From contig NZ_CP121634.1 in NCBI RefSeq assembly GCF_029714945.1, forward strand, positions 8,701,001-8,765,000: a DNA stretch of 64,000 nt. Direction: 5' to 3'. A program made the translations under genes and the position numbers. Origin of the DNA: Bradyrhizobium sp. CIAT3101 (lineage in GTDB: Bacteria; Pseudomonadota; Alphaproteobacteria; Rhizobiales; Xanthobacteraceae). The notes beneath the pieces are model-generated. The model was not told the DNA's origin. It saw only the letters and a program-made list of their open reading frames with translations, and did not search any database. Shown here piece after piece: positions 35,725-44,218 of this stretch; within the stretch, counting starts at the first letter, position 1, and each line of letters begins with the position of its first letter.

Positions 35725-37055
35725 GTGACGGTCTCCTCAAAAGTGGACAGCTCATCCTGCCCCTGACGCAAGAAATTCAGCAGCTCCTCGATGGAGGCTA
35801 TTGCGCGGTCAGTTAGCGGATCGCCCCCTTGCTTGTATTCACCGACCTTGATCAAGAACTCGGCCTCATTATAGCGCGAGAGCAGGTCACGGAAGACAGA
35901 GGCGGCCTTGCGATGTGGCACAGAGACGACCGCATCCATCACTCGACTTCGGCTCGACAGCACGTCGATGGCCGGAAAATGCTCTCGTGCGGCGAGCGCG
36001 CGTGAAAGGACGATATGACCATCGAGAATACCGCGAGACTCTTCGGCGATTGGATCGCCTGTGCCGTCACCTTCGACAAGCACGGTATAGAAGGCCGTGA
36101 TCGAGCCGTGCTCGCCCATACCGGCACGCTCTAATAGACCCGGCAGCAACGCAAAGACGGACGGAGGAAAGCCGCGCCGCGTCGGAGGTTCTCCCGCGGC
36201 AAGCCCGATCTCACGCATCGCCCGGCTAAAGCGTGTCAATGAATCCATCATGAGAACGACGCGCAATCCCTGATCACGAAAGTACTCGGCGAGTGCCGTC
36301 GCCATATGAGCACATTGCGCGCGCTCGGTTGCTGATCGGTCGGAAGTCTCAACGACGGCAATCGTACGACCGAGTGCATCGCCAATATGGCGCTCGATGA
36401 ATTCACGCACCTCACGTCCGCGCTCTCCTATGAGCGCAACTATGGTCACGTCGGCGGCCGCGCCTTTAACAATTTGCGACATTAGTGTCGACTTGCCGCA
36501 ACCAGCGTCTCCATAGATCCCAATCCGCTGGCCTTCGCCACACGTCAGAAGTCCGTCGAGCACGCGGACACCGAGCGCAAAGGGCCGCTCAATGCCACGC
36601 CGCCTCATTGGGTTGGGCGCCCTACCCCGGAGGGGGCGAGTGTGAGCCGTCTTTATCGGACCCTTGCCGTCGAGGGGCCGGCCGAAGCTATCGATGACGC
36701 GGCCAAGCAAATCGGGGCCAACTGAGACTTCCTGCATCCGCCCGGTCGGCACCACTTCCGCGCGGTTAGACAGGCCTATCATGTCGCCGATTGGCGTGAG
36801 CAACACGCCCTCGGGGAGCAGACCGATAACCTCCGCCTCAAGTGACCATCCGGTATTGTGATCCTGCAACAGGCACAGTTCCCCAACACGGGCTCCCGGC
36901 AACACGGCATGAACCAAGGTGCCGACGGCCTTTGTGATCCGTCCGCGCACGGCGCGCGTATTGACGTGCTTTGCCGTAGATCTCAGAGATGATAACGCCG
37001 CGTGCATAGCTCCTTCACCAGCCGCATCGTCATGGTCCGTTGGTTGCGTGGTCAA
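35700..37055 (-). CDS. rhcN: RhcN, T3SS ATPase (SctN/YscN/FliI)
   Basis: A 451-residue ATPase. The Walker A motif is GIYGDAGCGKSTLMSQIVKG (about residue 170); Walker B is LRVVLMMDSLTRFSRAMREI with the catalytic environment typical of F1-like ATPases, followed by GLAAGEPPTRRGFPPSVFA and GSITAFYTVLVEGDGTGDPI. It forms a hexamer at the export gate, strips chaperones and drives loading of substrates. Its C-terminus is intact, including DRAIASIEELLNFLRQG. It starts at 37055, overlapping nolV by ATGA. NolV acts as its stator-like regulator, and Y4yJ is the stalk. Confidence 0.97.
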   Translation of the reverse strand: MTTQPTDHDDAAGEGAMHAALSSLRSTAKHVNTRAVRGRITKAVGTLVHAVLPGARVGELCLLQDHNTGWSLEAEVIGLLPEGVLLTPIGDMIGLSNRAEVVPTGRMQEVSVGPDLLGRVIDSFGRPLDGKGPIKTAHTRPLRGRAPNPMRRRGIERPFALGVRVLDGLLTCGEGQRIGIYGDAGCGKSTLMSQIVKGAAADVTIVALIGERGREVREFIERHIGDALGRTIAVVETSDRSATERAQCAHMATALAEYFRDQGLRVVLMMDSLTRFSRAMREIGLAAGEPPTRRGFPPSVFALLPGLLERAGMGEHGSITAFYTVLVEGDGTGDPIAEESRGILDGHIVLSRALAAREHFPAIDVLSSRSRVMDAVVSVPHRKAASVFRDLLSRYNEAEFLIKVGEYKQGGDPLTDRAIASIEELLNFLRQGQDELSTFEETVTWMSRLIA

Positions 37056-37675
37056 GATTGGCCTTCCTGTGAAGACCGGCTAAGGCCCAGCCGCAATGTG
37101 CGGAGCTGCGCGGCAAGTCCTAGATCGACATTGCCAAACTCGCTCCACAATACACACTGATCCGGTGTCAGAGTCGGGTCCGAATCAATTCGAACTTTCG
37201 GTCGACCATCCGTTCCATCAAACGCCGCGAATTCGCGTATCAGCGCATCGGCGTTCACAGGACATACATGTAGACAAACTTCCGCGCTGCCATATCTTTG
37301 CTCGATGGCATGACGAACGGACCTCACTAACATCTCGCCCGGATCGAAGGAGCCTACCAGGCCAGATAAGATCTCCATGACGAGCTGTGGCAATTCCTGT
37401 TCTAGCACGGCTTTTCGCCGCGCGACCTCACAAGCAACCCGGGCAACCAGCCGCGCCATTTCGTCCGAGCCTGTCCTCAGGCCTTCGGAGTGGCCAAGTG
37501 CCCGCTCGCGCTGATAAGCTTTCCTTGCCCAGTTGCGAACCTGCTGTAGATACCGCTCTGCTAGCGCGCGCGTCCGTACCGCATCGGACCAGATAGCAAG
37601 TTCCGAGGCTGGTATGAGGGGACCCAGCGGGCGTATCTGCGGGCGTTCTGGCAATGCTAGGTCATTCCTGGTCAT
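37052..37675 (-). CDS. nolV: NolV, ATPase stator (SctL/YscL/FliH)
   Basis: A 207-residue protein with the N-terminal block of rhizobial NolV (LGPLIPASELAIWSDAVRTR), a long helical segment (residues 35-105) and a C-terminal ATPase-binding domain (VNADALIREFA, then DPTLTPDQCVLWSEFGNVDL, where the E-x-G pattern is typical of SctL/FliH). It links RhcN to the C-ring. Overlaps nolU (upstream) and rhcN (downstream) by four bases each. The gene is also called rhcL. No lesion. Confidence 0.93.
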   Translation of the reverse strand: MTRNDLALPERPQIRPLGPLIPASELAIWSDAVRTRALAERYLQQVRNWARKAYQRERALGHSEGLRTGSDEMARLVARVACEVARRKAVLEQELPQLVMEILSGLVGSFDPGEMLVRSVRHAIEQRYGSAEVCLHVCPVNADALIREFAAFDGTDGRPKVRIDSDPTLTPDQCVLWSEFGNVDLGLAAQLRTLRLGLSRSSQEGQS

Positions 37676-38304
37676 GCGGGCCGTCTCTCCGCGGCCAATT
37701 GAGCCATCACCAAGGACAGCAATTGGCCTGCGGCCTCGTGGTGTTCGGCGGCTGGCTGCTCCGCGGCGGTCCCGACAGGCAAGCAGAGAAGCACGCGGGC
37801 ACGGTCAAGTTCCGACGCTTGTTCGAGCCAGGCACCAAGGCAGGCATATCCGTCATGTTCAATCCGTTGCGAAAGTTGCTCCGGATCGACAATCGCTTCG
37901 GTTGCGACGGCACTGGACAAGTGTCGAATAGCGCAAAGATGTGCTTCCGCACCAATATTTTCGATCAGAAGAGCAAGATCATGCTTTGACACCAAGTTGA
38001 GCACCGAACGGGCGTGCCAGATACTGCCGGCAAGTAGTGACGCGCGACGCGGATCATGCCCGAGCAGAACGTCTCTTCCCCGGTTACTTCCGTTCGAGAC
38101 CAGTTCACTGCCGAGCAGTAAAGCGGCTAGCCTTTCCTGCAGTCTGGGCGTTTTCTGCAACTGCAGCACTGTGGAAGGCGTCAGTAACGGATCGAGATGC
38201 GCGGCAAAACGGCTTGGATGGATCAAGGCAGCAAACTCGCGAGGGCGATCTGTATGTGGGCCTGGCGAACGATTTGGTTCTGTCGATGTCATCAATACTG
38301 CCAC
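37672..38304 (-). CDS. nolU: NolU, SctK/YscK-like sorting-platform protein
   Basis: A 210-residue protein in the position of nolU between rhcJ and nolV. Recognisable are the IHPSRFAAHLDPLL start region, helical middle SIWHARSVLNLVSKHDLALL and a C-terminal part rich in Ala and Glu. SctK members connect the C-ring pods to the inner membrane ring; they are poorly conserved. Two starts are possible, 38304 (MAVLMTS) or 38292 (MTSTEPN). The end overlaps nolV by ATGA. The assignment relies partly on position. Confidence 0.85.
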   Translation of the reverse strand: MAVLMTSTEPNRSPGPHTDRPREFAALIHPSRFAAHLDPLLTPSTVLQLQKTPRLQERLAALLLGSELVSNGSNRGRDVLLGHDPRRASLLAGSIWHARSVLNLVSKHDLALLIENIGAEAHLCAIRHLSSAVATEAIVDPEQLSQRIEHDGYACLGAWLEQASELDRARVLLCLPVGTAAEQPAAEHHEAAGQLLSLVMAQLAAERRPA

Positions 38305-38314
38305 TAGATTCCGC

Positions 38315-39181
38315 CTATCTCGAATCCGAGTTCAGCTTTTTACCGGCAGTTTTGACCGCGCGCATACTCGCACCTGGGCCGAGATTTGCCACTTTCCGCA
38401 AGAATTGACCGAGCTGGCGCACACGCGTGCTCAGCAGCAAGTAGCATAAGACGCCCAAGGCGGCGCCGGCCCCTCCGATACCCACCGCAAGAAAGGGGGT
38501 CGACACAAGCTTGCCTGATTGCCCCGCAGCAGCTGCTGGCACAGACAACAGCTCATGTTGAGCCCGCTCAACCGGCACGAACACGACTGTTACCTTGTCG
38601 TATGATAGCCCTTCGATGCTGTTAGCGACGAGCATCTTGATCTGGGGTAGCAAGGCGGAGAGCTTTGCATTGGAGTCATGTCGAATAAAGACCGACGCCG
38701 AGGACGGAGTAGCATCTTGTCGCAAAAGGTCATTCTTCGGCAGAACAACATGCACACGAGCCGAGAGAACACCATCGATATCGTTGATCGTGCGCGACAA
38801 CTCTTCGCTTAGAGCGTAAACATAGCGGGCGCGCTCCTCGACCGGGGAGGCAACCAGGCCCGCCCCCTTGAACACCTCCCCAAGGCTTTTGAAAGGTTGG
38901 CGCGGCAAGCCCTGGTCATTCAGCAGGTTGATCGAAAAGGCAAGTTGCTTTGCTTCGACTTGAATCGTGCTGGTACCATCCTTACCGACAACACGGACGG
39001 CATCGACGCCCTTGCTAAGGAGAAGAGCAAGCATTTCGTTGGCTTCGCGCTCCTGAACTTTAGTATAGAGATCGGCCTTGCAACCGGCCAACGAGAGCAG
39101 AAGCGGGAATAGGAGAAATGCATGAAACCACCTTCCTGCCGGAGCCCCGAAATCGATCCTTCTCTGCGTCAAGAGAGCCAT
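38315..39181 (-). CDS. rhcJ: RhcJ (NolT), inner-ring lipoprotein (SctJ/YscJ/PrgK)
   Basis: A 288-residue lipoprotein. The signal peptide ends in the lipobox LSLAGC, with Cys at about residue 34, followed by KADLYTKVQEREANEMLALL, the conserved SctJ start. The first ring-building domain follows, then RARYVYALSEELSRTINDID and VLSARVHVVLP of the second, then VTVVFVPVERA. A C-terminal membrane helix is at about 225-250 (FLAVGIGGAGAALGVLCYLL), with a short basic cytoplasmic tail. It forms the inner-membrane ring with RhcD. It lies ten bases after nopB and ten before nolU. Confidence 0.95.
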   Translation of the reverse strand: MALLTQRRIDFGAPAGRWFHAFLLFPLLLSLAGCKADLYTKVQEREANEMLALLLSKGVDAVRVVGKDGTSTIQVEAKQLAFSINLLNDQGLPRQPFKSLGEVFKGAGLVASPVEERARYVYALSEELSRTINDIDGVLSARVHVVLPKNDLLRQDATPSSASVFIRHDSNAKLSALLPQIKMLVANSIEGLSYDKVTVVFVPVERAQHELLSVPAAAAGQSGKLVSTPFLAVGIGGAGAALGVLCYLLLSTRVRQLGQFLRKVANLGPGASMRAVKTAGKKLNSDSR

Positions 39182-39190
39182 CGACGCCGC

Positions 39191-39706
39191 CTAGCCCGCT
39201 GATAGCAGCTTGTTCAGAGATGAACTTACGGCGCCAGCACTCTTGGAAACGAGCGAAACCTGAATGACACCGTTGTAAGCATCCTTCAGATTTGCCAATG
39301 TCGATTGGAAATGATCCACGTCTTCCGGCTTGCCGACCGGATGCATTTCAACTTCGTGCGAACGCAAGACCGGCCGCGCGGCCGGCCCGAATTCGAGACT
39401 CTTCGGACGAGCCGGGTCGCCGGCGGCCGCCGAAGGAAGTGCATTCGCAGAAAATAGCCTGCCTCTGTGCATTGCAGAAAGATTCTGAAGAACGCGCTCG
39501 CCGAGCGGACTTGCCTGTGTGACGGCACGTTCAACTTCCGACGGAGCCGGCACGCCACCACTCACCGAAGAGGCCGGATCTTGCTTCGAAGCCGCCTGCG
39601 CAAGACTCTCATGAAACCTGTCTTGCGCCGATGAACAGACCTCAGAGGGACATTCAGCGGGGTTGGCAGAGATCGGTATAATGCCCAACATCGTAGAAGA
39701 AATCAT
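39191..39706 (-). CDS. nopB: NopB (NolB), inner-rod-like secreted protein
   Basis: A 171-residue protein in the first place of the rhcJ-nolU-nolV-rhcN operon, as nolB/nopB is in other rhizobia. The last 80 residues are typical for NopB/NolB: EVEMHPVGKPEDVDHFQSTL, then ANLKDAYNGVIQVSLVSKSA and SSLNKLLSAG. The hydrophilic N-terminal half should serve as secretion signal. NopB is a pilus-associated extracellular protein of rhizobial T3SSs and occupies the SctI slot. It starts at 39706 (ATG) with a purine-rich GAGAGAG site. A tts box lies about 50 bases upstream. No lesion. Confidence 0.92.
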   Translation of the reverse strand: MISSTMLGIIPISANPAECPSEVCSSAQDRFHESLAQAASKQDPASSVSGGVPAPSEVERAVTQASPLGERVLQNLSAMHRGRLFSANALPSAAAGDPARPKSLEFGPAARPVLRSHEVEMHPVGKPEDVDHFQSTLANLKDAYNGVIQVSLVSKSAGAVSSSLNKLLSAG

Positions 39707-39752
39707 TGCTCTCTCGTGATGAGATTAGCTGTGTTGCCGTCGTCGGCCCACC

Positions 39753-39786
39753 AGCCTAGAGAAGCCAGCTGACAAAAAGCTGACAG
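39753..39786 (-). promoter_or_regulatory. tts box for the nopB-rhcU operon
   Basis: The minus strand reads GTCAGCTTTTTGTCAGCT followed by GGCTTCTC, close to the consensus GTCAGCTTNTCGAAAGCT. The left arm is perfect and the right arm (GTCAGCT for GAAAGCT) has two differences. It lies 47 bases before nopB, at the expected place for TtsI control of the long minus-strand operon. Confidence 0.75.
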
Positions 39787-39897
39787 GAATCTCGAACACC
39801 GTCATTTAAAATTGCGCTTGGCTTCCAATTTGCGCCGAATTTTCGGCTTCAGATTGACGGACAAATTTTGGCGCGCGTTCTCTAGCGCCAAACACCG

Positions 39898-40602
39898 TTG
39901 ATCCTCATCCGAGCCACGAGGCTGCAGATCTTGAAGAGCCTTCTATACATTGGAATTTTCATTTTTTTGGGTCTCGTTAGGGCTCTCGCCGCCCCGCTGT
40001 CGCTGCCATCGGCTCCCTATAGTTACACGGTTCTGGACCAGGACCTCGCGGCCGCATTGCAGGAGTTCGGCAACAATTTGAATATCCGAGTCAATGTCAG
40101 CCCCGAGGTGAAGGGACGAATTCGCGGGCGAATGCCGGACCTTGCACCGCGAGAGTTCCTGGACCGTTTGACTAATCTCTACAATCTTCAATGGTACTAC
40201 GATGGGCTGGTGCTTTACGTATCCCACGCAAGCGAGGCGCAAAGCCGTCTGCTTGTCTTGAATCCGATCACTTTGAATTCGTTGAAGTCGGCATTGGATG
40301 CACTTAACATCTCCGACGAGCGCTACGTCGTGAGAGCCGCACCGGGAGATGGGCTCGTCTTCGCTTCCGGTCCCCCTCGGTTTATCGCGCTTGTGGACGA
40401 AACGCTCAAAGGCCTAGTGACGGAGGCACAGGCGCGGCCAAACTCCACGATGGTGGAAAAGCGGGCACACGAGTCGGTTTTGATGCTGTTTCGCGGGGCC
40501 TCAAGTACGGTCATTCGTGATGGACGACCTGAAATCCCTCTCTCGTCTGCGGCGCCACAACATGACAGCGCGGTTCAGGCGCCTGGTCCAGGTCAGAGAT
40601 GA
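39898..40602 (+). CDS. rhcC1: RhcC1, secretin N-terminal half (SctC N-domain)
   Basis: A 234-residue protein starting at TTG 39898, with a signal peptide (LLYIGIFIFLGLVRALA) cleaved near residue 32. The mature part has the N0/N1 domains of T3SS secretins: YSYTVLDQDLAAALQEFGNN, NIRVNVSPEVKGRIRGRMPD, LNLQWYYDGL-type WYYDG, then the second domain ending GPPRFIALVDETLKGL. It has no pore-forming core; in rhizobia RhcC1 is completed by RhcC2 (28.8-30.2 kb). It is divergent from nopB, so both may be driven from the 190-base spacer with the tts box. The start is uncertain by a few codons because no ATG is near. Confidence 0.93.
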   Translation: MILIRATRLQILKSLLYIGIFIFLGLVRALAAPLSLPSAPYSYTVLDQDLAAALQEFGNNLNIRVNVSPEVKGRIRGRMPDLAPREFLDRLTNLYNLQWYYDGLVLYVSHASEAQSRLLVLNPITLNSLKSALDALNISDERYVVRAAPGDGLVFASGPPRFIALVDETLKGLVTEAQARPNSTMVEKRAHESVLMLFRGASSTVIRDGRPEIPLSSAAPQHDSAVQAPGPGQR

Positions 40603-40912
40603 GCTACGCCTGGATTGACTTGCGAAGGAGCGCAGTGCGCTCGCCGTATGCTTGGTCAAGGTCAGCTTTTCGGTAGCTCCTGCCGCGGAGACGCCGGTGT
40701 GCCGCGTTCCAGCCGGTCGACCATGGGACGCCGCGAAATCAGGGTGGCATTTTTGCACGAACCAGCGAATGCGACTGATCCACCGAGTTCTTGTTGTTAC
40801 CGATGCCCGCAGCAGGACGCGCGACCGCGCAACAAATTCAGCGCAATAGGGGCACTCAACAAGACGCTGCAGCATTAGGCGCCTTCTAGTCTGATTGTGA
40901 ATTCTTCTAAGC
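40603..40912. other. short spacer between rhcC1 and the nopX control region
   Basis: No recognisable gene. It holds a weak tts-like sequence at 40661 (listed separately). A 65-codon plus-strand frame at 40652-40849 and a longer minus-strand frame both lack family features. Confidence 0.35.
40661..40697 (+). promoter_or_regulatory. weak tts-like sequence
   Basis: GTCAGCTTTTCGGTAGCTCC differs from the box core GTCAGCTTNTCGAAAGCT at two positions. It lies 250 bases upstream of the good tts box of nopX and has no evident gene of its own. It may be a decayed or redundant box, or chance. Confidence 0.35.
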
Positions 40913-40950
40913 GTCGTCAGCTTCTCGAAAGCTAATCAATCCTACGATAT
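40913..40950 (+). promoter_or_regulatory. tts box upstream of nopX
   Basis: TCGTCAGCTTCTCGAAAGCT followed by AATCAATCCTACGATA is an essentially perfect tts box. It lies about 180 bases before the nopX start and should be bound by TtsI. Confidence 0.93.
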
Positions 40951-41130
40951 CGAGCAAAGTACACAGACGACGACGCTGCTCTAGGTTCTCGCAGAAGTCA
41001 GGCTGGTGACGCACCGATTAACCGGGGGCAACTGATCGGAGCTGTCGGACTCTGCCCATCAATACTACTTCCTCGCGATCTCGGGCTGCACCACACGACC
41101 GTGGCGCTATCTCACACCACAGGATGTATA

Positions 41131-42915
41131 ATGTCACTCACCGACCTATCGCTAGCCCCTACTTCAACCGCAGCTTTCTCAGGGCTCGCTCCCGAGCTGC
41201 CGTCGGCGCAGGAGCTTTCTAGCTTCGAGACGATGCTGGCGAACTACTCCTTGAAAGATACCGTCGGCCCCGCGCCACAAGATCTGTCGCCGGCAGAGTC
41301 GGCCAAACAATTAGCGGAGGGACTCGCGCAGGAGGCGTGGAATATCCTACCACCAGATCTCAGGGCCGCACTGGTTGCATCCGGGCAGGTCCCGGAGCCC
41401 CCCTCTGCTGGCAGCCCCGCTGCGAGTGCAACCGAGCCGGTGCCCAGCTCAAGGATCACATGGAACAGCGGCACGCTGACTGAGGCCGAATTGCGGATTG
41501 TGTCGGTGCTGAACCGCCATAAAGACAAATGTCCGCTCGATTGGAAGTCCCTCGGAGATTTGGCCAACGATCCCTCGACACCGCCGGATCTAAAGGGGGC
41601 GATCGAGGAACTGCAGCAGGACCCGGAGCTCTTCTATGCAATAGGCTCGCAAGGCGATGGCCGCTGCGGCGGAAAGATCAAGGCAGGCGATCTCTCCGGC
41701 TTTTCCGACCATCACTCACAGGTTGCCGCATTCCAGGGGCAGCAGGCCCAGAGCTACGAGCATAACTACATTCCATCGGATGGCACCGGAAATGGCCAGC
41801 CATCGGTCATGACCCAGACTGATGCATTACGCGAACTCTACCTGTATTCCGATAACCTGCCCAAGAACCTGAGCCTGGCCGATTTCCAGCAGATCGTCGA
41901 TGGCGAGGCCAAAACCGGCAAATCCCCCCCTCAGGTTCTCGCGGCGGCGCAATACTTCCTTAGTCATCCGGACGAATGGAAACAGTTGTACGGTGGCTCG
42001 GTAGATAAAGTTCACAAAGAGGACTTCTTGCAGGTTGCTTCATCATCGATGAACCTGACGCAAGCCGAGTTGGATACGCTAGGTACGATCAACAAGAACC
42101 AAGGGGCTTTTTTCGAGAAGGGTGACCTAACCCGCGACAAGCTGGCGAGCATGGTCGATGATAAGAGTCTCGCTCCGGATGTGCGAAAGGCGGCCTCCCA
42201 GTTGCTCTCGGATCCTCTCATCTTCGGCCTAATGAACAATGCGATCACCGGCTATCATACCCACCACAAGTTCTTCGACTTCGGCGGAGGCCATACCGTT
42301 GATTCCGGCAACATCAGCAACAACGATTTCAAGCAGTTCTTCAACAACATGTCGGCAGCAAACCGAAGCGCTCACCAGTTGAAGACGCATGTCGCTCAAA
42401 CGGCTGTCGAGCAGTCCGCCGTCGCAGACATGATGATGGGCGTGACGGACCAGCCCGAGATCAAATCACCCAAAAAAAACGGAGGCGCTTTCATGCACGC
42501 GCTTGACGGCGTGCTGAAGGTGGGTTCGAACGTGCTCGACTGGGCAGCGACGGCAGTTGGTGTACTTGGTTTCATCCCAGGCTTGGGCGAATTGACGGAT
42601 CTCGCCTCAATGGTGCTCGAGAGCGAGTCGCAAGCAGCCAATCTCTTGCACACCGCCATCACAGGCGGCAACCTAAAGCAAGCGCTGGAAGAAGCGGGGC
42701 TCAGTCTTGCGGCGCAGGCGGTCGGCTGTATCTCCGGCCCCGAGGTAAAAATAGCTATGCGCGAAGGCTTGGCGAAACAGGCAATCCAGGAGGCCGCGAC
42801 GGCTGGCGTCAGCCTGCCGGTTTCGATGGCGCAGTCTTACGCGGAAGACTATTTGAACAACGTAAAGGGGCGCATTGAGTCAGAGGGCATGCAAGCTGAA
42901 GCCGTTTACACTTAG
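41131..42915 (+). CDS. nopX: NopX (NolX), T3SS translocon protein, HrpF-like
   Basis: A 594-residue secreted protein from ATG 41131 (MSLTDLSLAPTSTAAFSG) with AGGA six bases upstream; a GTG start at 41101 is less likely. Repeated units such as AELRIVSVLNRHKDKCPLDW and AELDTLGTINKNQGAFFEKG, each followed by a helix and an FYAIGSQ/IFGLMNN-like end, are the HrpF/NopX repeats. Near the C-terminus hydrophobic stretches (VLDWAATAVGVLGFIPGLGE, about residue 470, and the segment around 520-550) fit pore formation. NopX is placed at the host membrane and helps effector entry. It has its own tts box and no downstream partner. No lesion. Confidence 0.95.
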   Translation: MSLTDLSLAPTSTAAFSGLAPELPSAQELSSFETMLANYSLKDTVGPAPQDLSPAESAKQLAEGLAQEAWNILPPDLRAALVASGQVPEPPSAGSPAASATEPVPSSRITWNSGTLTEAELRIVSVLNRHKDKCPLDWKSLGDLANDPSTPPDLKGAIEELQQDPELFYAIGSQGDGRCGGKIKAGDLSGFSDHHSQVAAFQGQQAQSYEHNYIPSDGTGNGQPSVMTQTDALRELYLYSDNLPKNLSLADFQQIVDGEAKTGKSPPQVLAAAQYFLSHPDEWKQLYGGSVDKVHKEDFLQVASSSMNLTQAELDTLGTINKNQGAFFEKGDLTRDKLASMVDDKSLAPDVRKAASQLLSDPLIFGLMNNAITGYHTHHKFFDFGGGHTVDSGNISNNDFKQFFNNMSAANRSAHQLKTHVAQTAVEQSAVADMMMGVTDQPEIKSPKKNGGAFMHALDGVLKVGSNVLDWAATAVGVLGFIPGLGELTDLASMVLESESQAANLLHTAITGGNLKQALEEAGLSLAAQAVGCISGPEVKIAMREGLAKQAIQEAATAGVSLPVSMAQSYAEDYLNNVKGRIESEGMQAEAVYT

Positions 42916-43427
42916 TCAGGTGGGCTCTTTTTAATCGCGTCGAGAAGCTGGGCGAGCTTGCGCGGCCTCCGCGTGGATGGGCCCCGCAAGCTTTGTCAGC
43001 ATCCTGGAGCTCCTTACGCACACTGCCGGTGACTTGTTTAGTCGGTCGACGCTGCGCCGGCGCAGCGAGAAAGTAATCGATCTGCGGTGAAAGCGTCGCA
43101 CAATCGCGAGTTCAATCGTCCCAGCAACCTTAGCAATTCCGGTTGCCTTCGAGGCACGTCGTCTCCGACGACCTGACCGCGAGCAAATGCCGAAGGAGGT
43201 GAAGATGTGGCGGCGATGGTGAGCCGGAACATCTCCGCTCAGCTTTTTATCCCTTGAGGTGTTGATCTTCGTGTCAAGACAGTTCGTTTGATGATCGCGA
43301 GGCCGCGCGGCTCAAGCGGTCCGAGAATCGGGATGGTTTTCGTTGGTACGAACTATCTGATCTCTGCCTGTTGAGGCGCTCTCAACTCGGATTTCGATCC
43401 GGCAAAACCAGCCAAATTTTCTGCCCC
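42916..43427. other. spacer between nopX and the nopC operon
   Basis: No supported gene. A minus-strand frame at 43038-43232 shows no known motifs. Confidence 0.35.
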
Positions 43428-43465
43428 TCGTCAGCTTGTCGAAAGCTAACGCCCCGACAATAGGA
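43428..43465 (+). promoter_or_regulatory. tts box upstream of nopC-nopA-rhcV
   Basis: TCGTCAGCTTGTCGAAAGCT followed by AACGCCCCGACAATA is a perfect core tts box. It lies 51 bases before the nopC ATG. TtsI is expected to start the whole nopC-nopA-rhcD-rhcV unit here. Confidence 0.95.
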
Positions 43466-43515
43466 TCACCGAGATCGCCTCCCTTGGAAGGATCGAATCG
43501 AGATAGGAGAACCCG

Positions 43516-43800
43516 ATGCGCATTCCGAGTTCAAACGCCGGTGCGGGCCTTGATACTGACCTCCATGCGGCTCGTGGCGGCAAAAAAGGGGCGCACACAC
43601 GTGACCCCCATGACGAACATGACCGATCGCCTAGTGCAAGCGGTCCTGTCAACGACGCGTCTAATCCAGACAGTGGCTCGCATGATGCCGCTTTGCGACA
43701 AGCGTTCAACGTCGCTCTCGGAGCGGTGGCCTTCCAACTTGCAAACAATGCCATGACGAGTTTCCAAGATACCATGGCCGAGACAGAGGAGAATTCCTGA
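43516..43800 (+). CDS. nopC: NopC, small secreted nodulation outer protein
   Basis: A 94-residue, hydrophilic, Asp/His/Ser-rich protein ending in a short helix (ALRQAFNVALGAVAFQLANN). It lies directly upstream of nopA and downstream of a tts box, the place of nopC in Rhizobium sp. NGR234 and Bradyrhizobium. The AGGAG site six bases upstream supports ATG 43516. NopC is exported by the T3SS and has been regarded as a Rhizobium-specific effector. The call rests on position, size and composition, since I see no diagnostic motif. Confidence 0.8.
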   Translation: MRIPSSNAGAGLDTDLHAARGGKKGAHTRDPHDEHDRSPSASGPVNDASNPDSGSHDAALRQAFNVALGAVAFQLANNAMTSFQDTMAETEENS

Positions 43801-43870
43801 CGTCGCATGTTGCGCCGTTAGGGAACAGGAGCCGCTGGTAGCGGCAACATTCCGAAAGAGGAGAAATAAC

Positions 43871-44101
43871 ATGCCTAATGTTGGTGCATCTCATACCTCG
43901 ACTGCAACCGGGGCTGCTGGCACTGTCTCTGCGGCGGCCGGCGCCGGGGCTGCGGACGTGGCCGCAGAGGCTGCGTTCCAAAGGCAGATCACCGCACTGA
44001 CGACCGCTAGCACGCAGGCGACTGAAAGAGACGTTGAACTTCGCGTCGTTTCAACGAACCTCACGACCATCAAGAAAGTAGCCGACGAGCGAGTGCAGTA
44101 A
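43871..44101 (+). CDS. nopA: NopA, T3SS needle/pilus protein
   Basis: A 76-residue protein with an Ala/Gly/Thr-rich N-terminal region (VSAAAGAGAADVAAEAAFQR) and a helical C-terminus ending STNLTTIKKVADERVQ. This composition and end pattern match NopA, the major subunit of the rhizobial T3 pilus. A GAGGAG site precedes ATG 43871. It follows nopC by 70 bases and precedes rhcD, separated by a strong hairpin that could raise nopA transcript over downstream genes. Confidence 0.92.
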   Translation: MPNVGASHTSTATGAAGTVSAAAGAGAADVAAEAAFQRQITALTTASTQATERDVELRVVSTNLTTIKKVADERVQ

Positions 44102-44166
44102 CGGATGGGGTGGGACGACGCTGTCGCCCCACCTCTCGCTCCTGCGGAATCGATGAAGTTGCGATA

Positions 44167-44191
44167 AGCCGTACGGCTTTGCCGTACGGCT
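44167..44191 (+). terminator. hairpin between nopA and rhcD
   Basis: AGCCGTACGGC-TTT-GCCGTACGGCT is a perfect 11-bp stem with a three-base loop, 65 bases after the nopA stop and 28 bases before rhcD. It is not followed by a T run (GCCTTCGCTC), so it may act as partial terminator or as an RNA-stabilising 3' end that sets high NopA against low RhcD/RhcV. Confidence 0.7.
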
Positions 44192-44218
44192 GCCTTCGCT
44201 CTTGGGAGGCTTTCGACC

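Noticed and set aside
40501..40875. Minus-strand frame with a CPYC motif, considered as a small zinc-binding protein
   Set aside because: It overlaps the 3' end of rhcC1, has no second metal-binding pair and reads as low-complexity Arg/Ser sequence.
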